The position numbers were made by a program, and so were the translations under genes. DNA of 64,000 nt from Saccharothrix sp. NRRL B-16314. Its GTDB lineage: Bacteria; Actinomycetota; Actinomycetes; Mycobacteriales; Pseudonocardiaceae. The notes under the pieces were generated by a model. It was not told the DNA's origin and made no database searches. It saw only the letters and a list, made by a program, of their open reading frames with translations. Below, piece by piece: positions 57,696-64,000 of the stretch. Positions within the stretch are counted from its first letter, which is position 1. Every line of letters starts with the position of its first letter. The stretch is taken from positions 1-64,000 of the forward strand of contig NZ_JNXC01000034.1 in NCBI RefSeq assembly GCF_000716595.1. Reading direction: 5' to 3'.

Positions 57696-58543
57696 CCTTT
57701 GACCCCCGTGAACGTGATGCCCCGGACGAACGAGCGCTGCGCGAACGCGAACAGCACCACCGCCGGGAGCATGATCAGCAACGTGACCGCCATGGCCAGG
57801 TTCCACTGCACGTGGTGCATGCCCTTGAACGACGCCAGCGCCAGCGACAACGTCCACTGGTCCGGCTTCTCGCTCGTGTACAGCAGCGGGCCGAAGTAGT
57901 CGTTCCACGTGTAGAGGAAGCAGAACAACGCGGTCGCCGCGATGCCCGGCCGCGCCATCGGCACCACGATCCGCGCCAGCGCCTGGAACTCCGTGCACCC
58001 GTCCACCCGTGCCGCGTCCACGTAGGACTGCGGGATCGTCAGGATGAACTGGCGCAGCAGGAAGATGCTGAACGCGTCGAACAGGAAGTACGGCACGATC
58101 AACGGCCACAGCGTCCCGGTGAGCCCCAGGCCGGACCACGTGTCGTACAGCGGCACGGCGACCACCTGCGGCGGCAGCATCATCGCGCCCACCACCAGCA
58201 TGAACACCGCGTTCCGCCCGCGCCACCGCAACTTGGCCAACGCGTACGCCGCCGGGATCGACGACACCAGCATCCCCGCCGTGGCGAGCCCCGAGTACAG
58301 CAGGCTGTTGCCCAGGTACGTCAGCAGCGGGGCCTGCTCGAACACCTCCAGGAAGTTGCCCCAGTGCCACTCGCGGGGCCACAAATCCTCGGTGAACGCC
58401 TGGCTGTCCGACATCACCGCCGTCAGGAAGACGAACACGATCGGCAACGCGAACATCAGCCCCAGCGCCAGCCCGAGGCTGTGCACCGCGACCCAGTCGA
58501 GCACCCGCCGCCGGTCCCGCGGACGACGTGCCACGGTGGTCAT
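57692..58543 (-). CDS. sugar ABC transporter permease (MalG-like)
   Basis: This 283-residue permease has six helices. The EAA loop is DAARVDGCTEFQALARIVVP, the C-terminus QRSFVRGITFTGVKG is typical of MalG-type proteins. ATG 58543 overlaps the preceding permease stop (ATGA) and has GAGGAGG upstream. It pairs with the MalF-like gene. No ATPase gene lies in the cluster. Confidence 0.88.
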   Translation of the reverse strand: MTTVARRPRDRRRVLDWVAVHSLGLALGLMFALPIVFVFLTAVMSDSQAFTEDLWPREWHWGNFLEVFEQAPLLTYLGNSLLYSGLATAGMLVSSIPAAYALAKLRWRGRNAVFMLVVGAMMLPPQVVAVPLYDTWSGLGLTGTLWPLIVPYFLFDAFSIFLLRQFILTIPQSYVDAARVDGCTEFQALARIVVPMARPGIAATALFCFLYTWNDYFGPLLYTSEKPDQWTLSLALASFKGMHHVQWNLAMAVTLLIMLPAVVLFAFAQRSFVRGITFTGVKG

Positions 58544-59523
58544 CCGCCCTCCTCCTGGTGCGACGCCCGACGCATCCGCCACACCAACAACGCCGTCGCC
58601 GCGAACGAGATGACGAACAGGACGGTCGCCATCGCCGCCGCGTAGCCCATGTCGAAGTAGCGGAACCCCTGCGTGTAGAGCCACACCGGGAACGTCAACG
58701 TCGAGTTCTCCGGGAACCCGAGGACCTTCGTCGACCCGGTCACGTCGGCCGACCCGCTGGCCGCCGACCCCGCCACCACGGCCTGCGTGAACAGCTGCAA
58801 CGCCAGGATGATCGAGTTCACCACCCCGAACGCCAGCACCGGCGAGATGGTCGGCAGCGTGACGTGCCACCACCGCCGGACCGGCCCCGCGCCGTCCAAC
58901 GACGCCGCCTCGTACTGCTCCTGCGGCACGTCCAGGACCGCCGCCAGGATGATGATCATCAAGTCGCCGGACACCCACAGCATCACCGCCGCGATCCCCG
59001 GCTTCGCCCACACCGGATCGGCGAACCACAGCGGCCCCTCGATCCCGAACCACCCGAGGAGCGAATCCAACGGCCCCTCGTTCGGCCGCATCACCAGGAA
59101 GAACACCAACGTCGCCGCCACGGGCGGGGCCAACGACGGCAGGTAGCAGAGGGTCCGGACCAGGCCGACGCCCGACTTCAACCGGGCGATCACCGACGCC
59201 ACGCCCAACGCGAACACCACGCGTGCGACGGTCAGCACCACCACGAACCACAGCGTGTTGTAGACGGCGACGCGGAACAGCTTGTCGGAGAACATGTAGG
59301 CGTAGTTCTCCCAGCCGACCCACTCCGGCGGGTTGATCAGGTCGTACTTCGTGAACGAGAACCAGACCGTCGCCACCAGCGGGTACCCGAAGAACAGCGC
59401 GAACCCGAGGATCGCCGGCGCCAGGAACGCCAACACGGTCAGGCGGTGACGGGCGCGCGAGCGGGACCGCCCCCCGGCGGGGGCGGACCGCACCGCGTCC
59501 ACGCGCTCCAGCGTGGCCACCAC
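58540..59523 (-). CDS. sugar ABC transporter permease (MalF-like)
   Basis: This 327-residue permease starts with a ~25-residue basic N-terminus and has six helices. Its EAA loop reads EAASLDGAGPVRRWWHVTLP. Two GTG codons (59523, 59520) are possible starts, 2-5 bp after the binding-protein stop. Residues near 240 (AASGSADVTGSTKVLGF) form an unusually long Ser/Gly periplasmic loop. It works with the solute-binding protein upstream. Confidence 0.86.
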   Translation of the reverse strand: MVATLERVDAVRSAPAGGRSRSRARHRLTVLAFLAPAILGFALFFGYPLVATVWFSFTKYDLINPPEWVGWENYAYMFSDKLFRVAVYNTLWFVVVLTVARVVFALGVASVIARLKSGVGLVRTLCYLPSLAPPVAATLVFFLVMRPNEGPLDSLLGWFGIEGPLWFADPVWAKPGIAAVMLWVSGDLMIIILAAVLDVPQEQYEAASLDGAGPVRRWWHVTLPTISPVLAFGVVNSIILALQLFTQAVVAGSAASGSADVTGSTKVLGFPENSTLTFPVWLYTQGFRYFDMGYAAAMATVLFVISFAATALLVWRMRRASHQEEGG

Positions 59524-59525
59524 CG

Positions 59526-60851
59526 CTACTTGCCGCTCTTCGCGACCTGGTCGTCGATCTGCCGGTCGACTTCCGCCAGCCCCGCCATCAGGTCGGGCAC
59601 CTTGCCCGCCTGCCACGACGTGGCGAAGTCCCCGATGGCCTTGATGTGCGCGTCGCCGATCGGCGTCACCGGGTTGCCCTGGAGCTTCCCGGACACCGCC
59701 AGGTCGATGAACGTCCTGAAGTTCTCGTCCACCTCGAGCCGCGGGTCGGCCAGCGCGGCCTTCGTGCTGGGGATGTTCTTGATCCCGTTGGCCAGGTCCA
59801 CGATCGTCCCGGTGTCGAACGACAGGTGCTTGATCAGCTCCCACGCCGCGCCGGGGTTCTTCGCGCCCTTCGGGATGCCCATGATCGTGCCGGTGGTGAA
59901 GCCGATGCCGTACAGGTCCGGCCTGATCGTCGGGAACGGCGCGGTGCCGAACCGGACGTCCGGCGCCTGGTCCCGCAGGAACGCCGTCCGGTACTCGCCG
60001 TCGATCATCATGGCGATCTTCTTCTGGTGGAACGCGTGGTCGGTCGAGTACTCCTGGCCGAGCCCGGCGCGGAACCGCTCCAGGTTCTCGTGGCCGTAGA
60101 AGTCCACGAGTTCCTTCTGGAACTCCAGCATCGCCGCCCACTCCGGTGACGCGAGCCCCGACCTGCCGTCCGGCGTCTCCCACTTCGCGCCGAAGTTCGG
60201 CGCCCAGATCGGCGGCCGGTTCGCGTAGAACAGCATGGTCGGCAGGAAACCCGCGACCTCGATCGTCCCGTCCGCCGCCTTCTTCGTGGTGCGCTTGGCG
60301 AAGTCGAGCAGTTCGGCCGTCGTCCTCGGCGGCGCGGTGAGGCCCGCCTCGGCGAGCATGTCCTTGTTGTAGTACAGCCCGTACACGTCGCTGAGCAGCG
60401 GCATCGCGCACCGGTTGCCCTTGTACTCGGTGTAGGAGCGCACCGCGTCCGGGATCTGGCCGAGGTCGACGCCGTCCCGGTCGACGTAGGGCTTGAGCTG
60501 CTGGAACGAGCCGCTGGAGCAGAACTGGCCGATGTTGTCGGTGGTGAACGACATGGCCACGTCCGGCGGGTTGCCGCCGCGGATGCCCGCGGTGATCTTG
60601 TCGTCGTCCTGGCTGCCCTCGTGCCGGATGTCCGCGTTGGGGAACTTCTCCTTGAAGCTCTCCAACGCCTTGGTCACCTCGTCCTGCTCGCGGCCCGAGT
60701 AGTTGCTCCAGACGGTCAGGGTGAACGCGTCGCCCTGACCGGGAGCCGCGGCCGGCCCGGCCTGCCCGGTGCCGCCCGAGCCCGCCGCGCAGGCGGTGAG
60801 GGGCATCGCCGCGGCCACGAACAGCAACGCCGCGCGGTGGAGCCTGCGCAT
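59526..60851 (-). CDS. sugar ABC transporter substrate-binding lipoprotein
   Basis: This 441-residue solute-binding protein of family 1 has a lipobox LTAC at residues 18-21. The mature core has FTLTVWSNYSGREQDEVTKAL, GNPPDVAMSFTTDNIGQF, PLLSDVYGLYYNKDMLAEAG and IAMMIDGEYRTAFL. Its start has GAAGGAGG at ideal spacing. The sugar is unknown; gene order ROK-SBP-permease-permease-GH4-kinase matches the Streptomyces csnR-K operon, for which glucosamine oligosaccharides are the ligand (recalled), so a chitosan oligomer is a reasonable guess. Confidence 0.85.
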   Translation of the reverse strand: MRRLHRAALLFVAAAMPLTACAAGSGGTGQAGPAAAPGQGDAFTLTVWSNYSGREQDEVTKALESFKEKFPNADIRHEGSQDDDKITAGIRGGNPPDVAMSFTTDNIGQFCSSGSFQQLKPYVDRDGVDLGQIPDAVRSYTEYKGNRCAMPLLSDVYGLYYNKDMLAEAGLTAPPRTTAELLDFAKRTTKKAADGTIEVAGFLPTMLFYANRPPIWAPNFGAKWETPDGRSGLASPEWAAMLEFQKELVDFYGHENLERFRAGLGQEYSTDHAFHQKKIAMMIDGEYRTAFLRDQAPDVRFGTAPFPTIRPDLYGIGFTTGTIMGIPKGAKNPGAAWELIKHLSFDTGTIVDLANGIKNIPSTKAALADPRLEVDENFRTFIDLAVSGKLQGNPVTPIGDAHIKAIGDFATSWQAGKVPDLMAGLAEVDRQIDDQVAKSGK

Positions 60852-60866
60852 GTGCCCTCCTTCATC

Positions 60867-62084
60867 TCAACGTGCGGACGGAGACGTCGGCCCCTGGTGG
60901 GGGCCGCGGAAGGGTTCGGTCGTGGCGGCGGGCAGGCCGAACACCTGTTCCCTGACGACGGACAGCGCGGAGTGCAGCGCGCCGGAGCGCACCGGGTTCC
61001 CGGTCACCAGGGCAAGTCGGACGGGGGTGCGCGGCACCACCAGGTGGCGCAGCTCGGCGGCGACGAGGTCGGCGAGCGTCGTGCCGCCCGCCTGCGCGAT
61101 GTCACCGGACAGCAGCACCAACCCGGGGTCGAGCACGCTGATCACGTTCGCGGCGCACGTGGCGATGCGGCGGGCGAGGTCCACCAGGAACTCGCGGCCC
61201 GCCGGTCCTTCGCTCAACGCCTTCTCCACCGCGGCCTGGCCGGTGCGCGCGGACACGCCGTGCATGCGGGCCAGGCGGGCGATGCCGGGGCTGTCCATCA
61301 GGTCGCCGTAACGGCTGCCCGTGCGTTGGACGCCCGTGTCGGCGTGCGCGTGGTCGGGGACCTGCATGGCGTCGATCTCGCCCGCGCCGCCCGTGGCGCC
61401 CCTGATGAGGACGCCGTTGACGACGACGGCCGCACCGACCGCGTCGGCGGGCCACAGCAGGACGAAGTCCTTCACCCCCTGCGCCCGGCCGGTGATCATC
61501 TCTTCGAGGGCGACGAGGTTGACGTCGTTCTCGACCGTGACGGAGGTGGAGAGGAGCGCTTCCAGCTCCTCGGGGATGTTCTTGTTCTCCCAGCCCGGCA
61601 TGTGCGGGGCGTAGTTCAGCAGCCCGGTCGCCGGGTCCACCGCGCCCGGACTGCCCACCACCACGTGGCTGAGGGCGTCGGTGGTGAGGCCGACCTGGGC
61701 GGCGGCCTTCGTGACCGCGTTGTGGAACGCTTCCAGCACACCGGTCTTCGGCATGGGGGCGCGGTGCTCGGTGAGCATCGCGCCGGAGATGTCCGCGATC
61801 GCGATGTCGATCGAGTCCGGGGCGAGGTCGACCGCGGCGACGTGGGCCAACGCCCCGTTGACGGTCCACAGCTGCGCCCTCGGGCCCCGGCCACCGCCGC
61901 GCAGACCTGTGCGCAGGACCGTGCCCTCTTCTTCCAGGCGGGTGAGGAGCTGGGCGGTCGCCGGCTTCGAGAGGCCGATGATCCCCTCCAGTTCCGCCCT
62001 GGTCAGCGGGCCGTTGCGGAGCAGCGCCTCGATGGCGGCGCGGTCGTTGATCTCGCGCAGCAGCCTCGGGCTCCCGGCTCGCAT
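60867..62084 (-). CDS. ROK family transcriptional regulator
   Basis: This 405-residue repressor has an N-terminal winged helix (IEALLRNGPLTRAELEGIIG LSKPATAQLLTRLEEEG region) and a ROK sugar-kinase-like domain (VAAVDLAPDSIDIAIADI, SPGAVDPATGLL, VENDVNLVALEE, GATGGAGEIDAMQVPDH). The zinc-type CxCGxxGC is absent. ATG 62084 is chosen for AGGAG at 6 nt. It probably represses the sugar operon downstream. The inverted repeat at 62095-62113 overlaps its own -10. Confidence 0.87.
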   Translation of the reverse strand: MRAGSPRLLREINDRAAIEALLRNGPLTRAELEGIIGLSKPATAQLLTRLEEEGTVLRTGLRGGGRGPRAQLWTVNGALAHVAAVDLAPDSIDIAIADISGAMLTEHRAPMPKTGVLEAFHNAVTKAAAQVGLTTDALSHVVVGSPGAVDPATGLLNYAPHMPGWENKNIPEELEALLSTSVTVENDVNLVALEEMITGRAQGVKDFVLLWPADAVGAAVVVNGVLIRGATGGAGEIDAMQVPDHAHADTGVQRTGSRYGDLMDSPGIARLARMHGVSARTGQAAVEKALSEGPAGREFLVDLARRIATCAANVISVLDPGLVLLSGDIAQAGGTTLADLVAAELRHLVVPRTPVRLALVTGNPVRSGALHSALSVVREQVFGLPAATTEPFRGPHQGPTSPSAR

Positions 62085-62094
62085 GGGCACTCCT

Positions 62095-62115
62095 GTCTGT
62101 TAACTTTCCAGACTA
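62095..62115 (-). promoter_or_regulatory. -10 box and overlapping operator of the ROK gene
   Basis: TAGTCT on the minus strand (62115-62110) is a good -10. It overlaps the inverted repeat GTCTG-N9-CAGAC (62095-62113). ROK repressors often autoregulate at such sites. Confidence 0.45.
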
Positions 62116-62184
62116 TTTCCCTCGGGGACGTTAGTGACGGGGCTCACCGGGCGTCAATGGCCCGAGACGGGTCCGTTATCTGGG

Positions 62185-62198
62185 TTAGGCAGGCCTAA
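62185..62198. promoter_or_regulatory. iron-box-like inverted repeat upstream of the DUF3159 gene
   Basis: TTAGG-CAGG-CCTAA has the half-sites of DtxR/IdeR boxes, but with a 4-bp instead of the usual 9-bp spacing. It lies 15 bp before the start codon. Confidence 0.3.
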
Positions 62199-62212
62199 GG
62201 CACCCTTGGGGT

Positions 62213-62848
62213 ATGACCGACACGCGTCAGGAGTCGCTGGCCGCACTGCTGGGCGGGCGGGGCGGTGCGTTGGACGCTTCACTCCCGCCGTTGGCCTTCG
62301 TGCTGGGGTGGCTGCTCGGCGGACGTTCGGTCGAGGTCGGTGCCCTTGCGGCCGTCGCGTGCGGTGTAGTGGTCGGCGCCGTCCGCGTCGCGCGAGGCGG
62401 CCGTCCCCGCGCGCTGCTCCTGTCGGTCGCGCTGGTGGTCGTGGCCGCGTACGTGGCGCTCCGGACGGGCCGCGCCGAGGACTTCTTCCTCGTCCAGATC
62501 TTCCTCAACGCCGCGTCGGCCCTGGTCTGGGCAGCGTCCATCGTCGTCCGCTGGCCGCTGCTCGGCGTCGTGGTCGGCCTCGTCACCGGCCAGCGCTTCC
62601 GCTGGCGCCGTGACCCCGACCTTCTCCGCGCGTACCGGTTCGCGTCGTGGCCGTGGGTGGCCCAGTACGTCCTGCGCGTCCTCGTCTTCGGCGCCCTCTG
62701 GCTGGCCGGCGAGGTCGTCCTGCTGGGCATCATGCGCGCCGCCCTGACGTGGCCGCTCCAGGTCGCGTGCATCGCCGTCAGCTGGTGGGTCCTCCGCCGA
62801 ACCCTCCCCACCGACCACCCCGGCCTCCGCCACCCCCAACCCCAGTGA
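62213..62848 (+). CDS. DUF3159 family membrane protein
   Basis: This 211-residue membrane protein has six hydrophobic segments. The conserved region includes LVQIFLNAASALVWAASIVV, a basic loop GQRFRWRRDPDLLRAYRF and SWPWVAQYVLRVLVFG. The family is specific to actinobacteria and of unknown function. Its stop codon lies within the first 22-bp unit of the downstream inverted repeat. Confidence 0.8.
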   Translation: MTDTRQESLAALLGGRGGALDASLPPLAFVLGWLLGGRSVEVGALAAVACGVVVGAVRVARGGRPRALLLSVALVVVAAYVALRTGRAEDFFLVQIFLNAASALVWAASIVVRWPLLGVVVGLVTGQRFRWRRDPDLLRAYRFASWPWVAQYVLRVLVFGALWLAGEVVLLGIMRAALTWPLQVACIAVSWWVLRRTLPTDHPGLRHPQPQ

Positions 62849-63035
62849 GTCCTACGTTCCCGACGCGTGAGTCCTACGTTCGGAACCCGTGAGTCCTACG
62901 TTCGGAACCCCCGAATTCAACGCTCAGAACGCCCGCGCGTCCCGGCCCGTGTTCTGAGCGTTGAACTCGGGGGTCCTGAACGTAGGACTCACGCGTTCTG
63001 AAGGTACGACTCACGCGACGTGAACGTAGGACTCA
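62845..63035. repeat. giant imperfect inverted repeat of eight 22-bp units
   Basis: Left arm: units at 62845, 62867, 62889 (type A, GTGAGTCCTACGTTC...) and about 62910 (type B, ATTCAACGCTCAG...). Right arm: the reverse complements B', A', A', A' at about 62951, 62973, 62992 and 63014. The arms are about 86 bp long and near-perfect around a 20-nt loop (62931-62950). It separates convergent genes and can form a long hairpin in either transcript. The same family makes the direct array at 24678-24830. Confidence 0.88.
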
Positions 63036-63051
63036 CGCGCGCGGGGGTGGG

Positions 63052-63981
63052 TCAGGCGGGGCGGGGGGCGGTTTCGCCCAGGACCTTGACGGCGGCGAGC
63101 CAGGCGGCGCCGGCGGCGCCTTCGGTGGCCACGTGCACCGGTGCCGTGGTGCGGGTCGCCAGTTCACGCTTGAGGCGCGCGCCCAGCGGTTGCGCGTGGA
63201 TCAGGCTGCCGACCAGGACGATCGGGGTCCGGTCGTGCCCGGGTCGGGCGGCCTCGGCCAGGTCGGCGAGAGCGGTCACGGCGTCGCCGATGATCCGGTC
63301 CGCGGACGGCGCGGTGGAGTGCGCCGTGACGAGGGGCGCGTACGTCGCCAGGTGGATGGGCGGGGTGGCGTTCACCGCGGTGATCAGTCGACGCCACTGC
63401 TCCCGGCGCGGCAGGGCGGGAACGGCCGCGTGGTCGAGCACGGCGGTGTGCAGCGCGTCCACAGCGTCCTGCTCCAGAGCGACGAGAGTCGCCCGGACGG
63501 CCTCACGCCCCAGCCAGAACGCCGACCCCTCGTCACCGAGCAGCCAGCCGTGACCCCCGACGGTGGACACCAGTTCGTGGCGCTCGATCCGGGCCGCGAT
63601 CGATCCCGTCCCGGCGATCAGCACCGTGCCGTCCGGTGACGCCGTGCCGGTCGCGAACGCCGCCTCGCAGTCCGTGATCACCCGCATCGGGCACCGCAGC
63701 CCGGCACCGGCCCACGCCGCCTCGAACAGCGCCGCCACCGCGGGGTCGGTCAGCTTGCTCGAACCGGCCATGCCGAGCACGCCCGCCTCGACCTTCGCCG
63801 GGTTCAACCCGTCCAACGCGGCCGTCAACGCCTGACGGATGTGCGCGGCGGCCCGCTCCGGCGGGTGGGAGTTCGGGTTCGCGCCACCCGCGACCCCGGC
63901 GCCCAAGCGGGTGCCGTCGAGGTCGAGCACCAACGTCCGGGTGCTCGTGCCGCCCGCGTCCAGACCGACCACCAAGCCCAT
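63052..63981 (-). CDS. BadF/BadG-type kinase, N-acetylglucosamine kinase-like
   Basis: This 309-residue ASKHA ATPase has GLDAGGTSTRTLVLDLDG, LGMAGSSKLTD, VLIAGTGSIAARI and GWLLGDEGSAFWLGREAVRA, closely like NagK-type GlcNAc kinases. It would make GlcNAc-6-phosphate. ATG 63981 lies 20 bp from the window end, so the promoter is not visible. It is a second copy of the kinase type found at 55387, but not closely similar to it. Confidence 0.85.
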   Translation of the reverse strand: MGLVVGLDAGGTSTRTLVLDLDGTRLGAGVAGGANPNSHPPERAAAHIRQALTAALDGLNPAKVEAGVLGMAGSSKLTDPAVAALFEAAWAGAGLRCPMRVITDCEAAFATGTASPDGTVLIAGTGSIAARIERHELVSTVGGHGWLLGDEGSAFWLGREAVRATLVALEQDAVDALHTAVLDHAAVPALPRREQWRRLITAVNATPPIHLATYAPLVTAHSTAPSADRIIGDAVTALADLAEAARPGHDRTPIVLVGSLIHAQPLGARLKRELATRTTAPVHVATEGAAGAAWLAAVKVLGETAPRPA

Positions 63982-64000
63982 TCGCCAGAGTATGCCCAGC

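Overview
The window reads as chromosomal DNA of a high-GC filamentous actinobacterium, most likely of the Pseudonocardiaceae (Saccharothrix/Lentzea/Actinosynnema type). The evidence is the strong G/C third-position bias, frequent GTG starts, several starts that look leaderless (a TANNNT box about 7 nt before the codon), and families shared with mycobacteria and Streptomyces (MhuD, CarD, LpqE-like, MsiK-type ATPase, SARP regulator, DUF3159). The genus cannot be fixed from sequence alone.

Layout. 1-8 kb is a conserved housekeeping block: the clpC 3' end, pyroglutamyl peptidase, an EEP phosphatase, Sir2, MhuD, an M1 peptidase, an alpha/beta hydrolase, a 2H phosphoesterase, mutY, a beta-carbonic anhydrase and a small membrane protein. 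8-25 kb is accessory and metabolic: a secreted lipase, two LacI regulators, a maltose-type ABC importer (malEFG) separated from its MsiK-type ATPase by a VapBC pair, a Zur-type-controlled zinc importer (znuA-znuC-znuB), a membrane diguanylate cyclase, two SD-preceded micro-ORFs ending in the same four residues, an MFS exporter and a lone MBOAT acyltransferase. 25-33 kb is a second conserved block (rlmB, cysS, HAD, ispF, ispD, carD, lpqE-like, radA). In M. tuberculosis (from memory) the two blocks are adjacent with disA between radA and the small membrane protein; here they are separated and disA is absent. 33-41.7 kb holds an OtsB-GH15 fusion, otsA, a ThrE exporter, tRNA-Thr(TGT), a secreted VWA protein and an aldo/keto reductase.

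41.7-50.8 kb is the most unusual region. A two-component system is followed by a Crp/Fnr regulator and a tightly coupled three-gene operon: a class III nucleotidyl-cyclase-like protein, a large protein with a degenerate P-loop, and a membrane-anchored protein with a repetitive tail. The cyclase-like protein ends, and the second protein begins, with the same roughly 18-residue motif. A near-consensus CRP half-site pair (TGTGA-N6-TCACC) lies between the crp gene and the operon. A TPR-type protein gene running into the operon tail and an ADP-ribosylglycohydrolase follow. This looks like an undescribed cyclic-nucleotide signalling or conflict module.

51-64 kb has a SARP-NB-ARC-TPR regulator, an SGNH hydrolase, and a six-gene sugar cluster (ROK regulator, solute-binding protein, two permeases, GH4 glycosidase, BadF-type kinase) that resembles the Streptomyces csnR-K arrangement. 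Like malEFG it carries no ATPase, so the MsiK-type ATPase at 15.7 kb is a plausible shared motor. The window ends with a DUF3159 membrane protein and a second BadF-type kinase. Between these two lies a roughly 190-bp inverted repeat built of 22-bp units; the same unit forms a seven-copy direct array at 24.7 kb. Two other intergenic minisatellites occur at 30.0-30.3 kb (G-rich, upstream of lpqE) and 54.0-54.3 kb.
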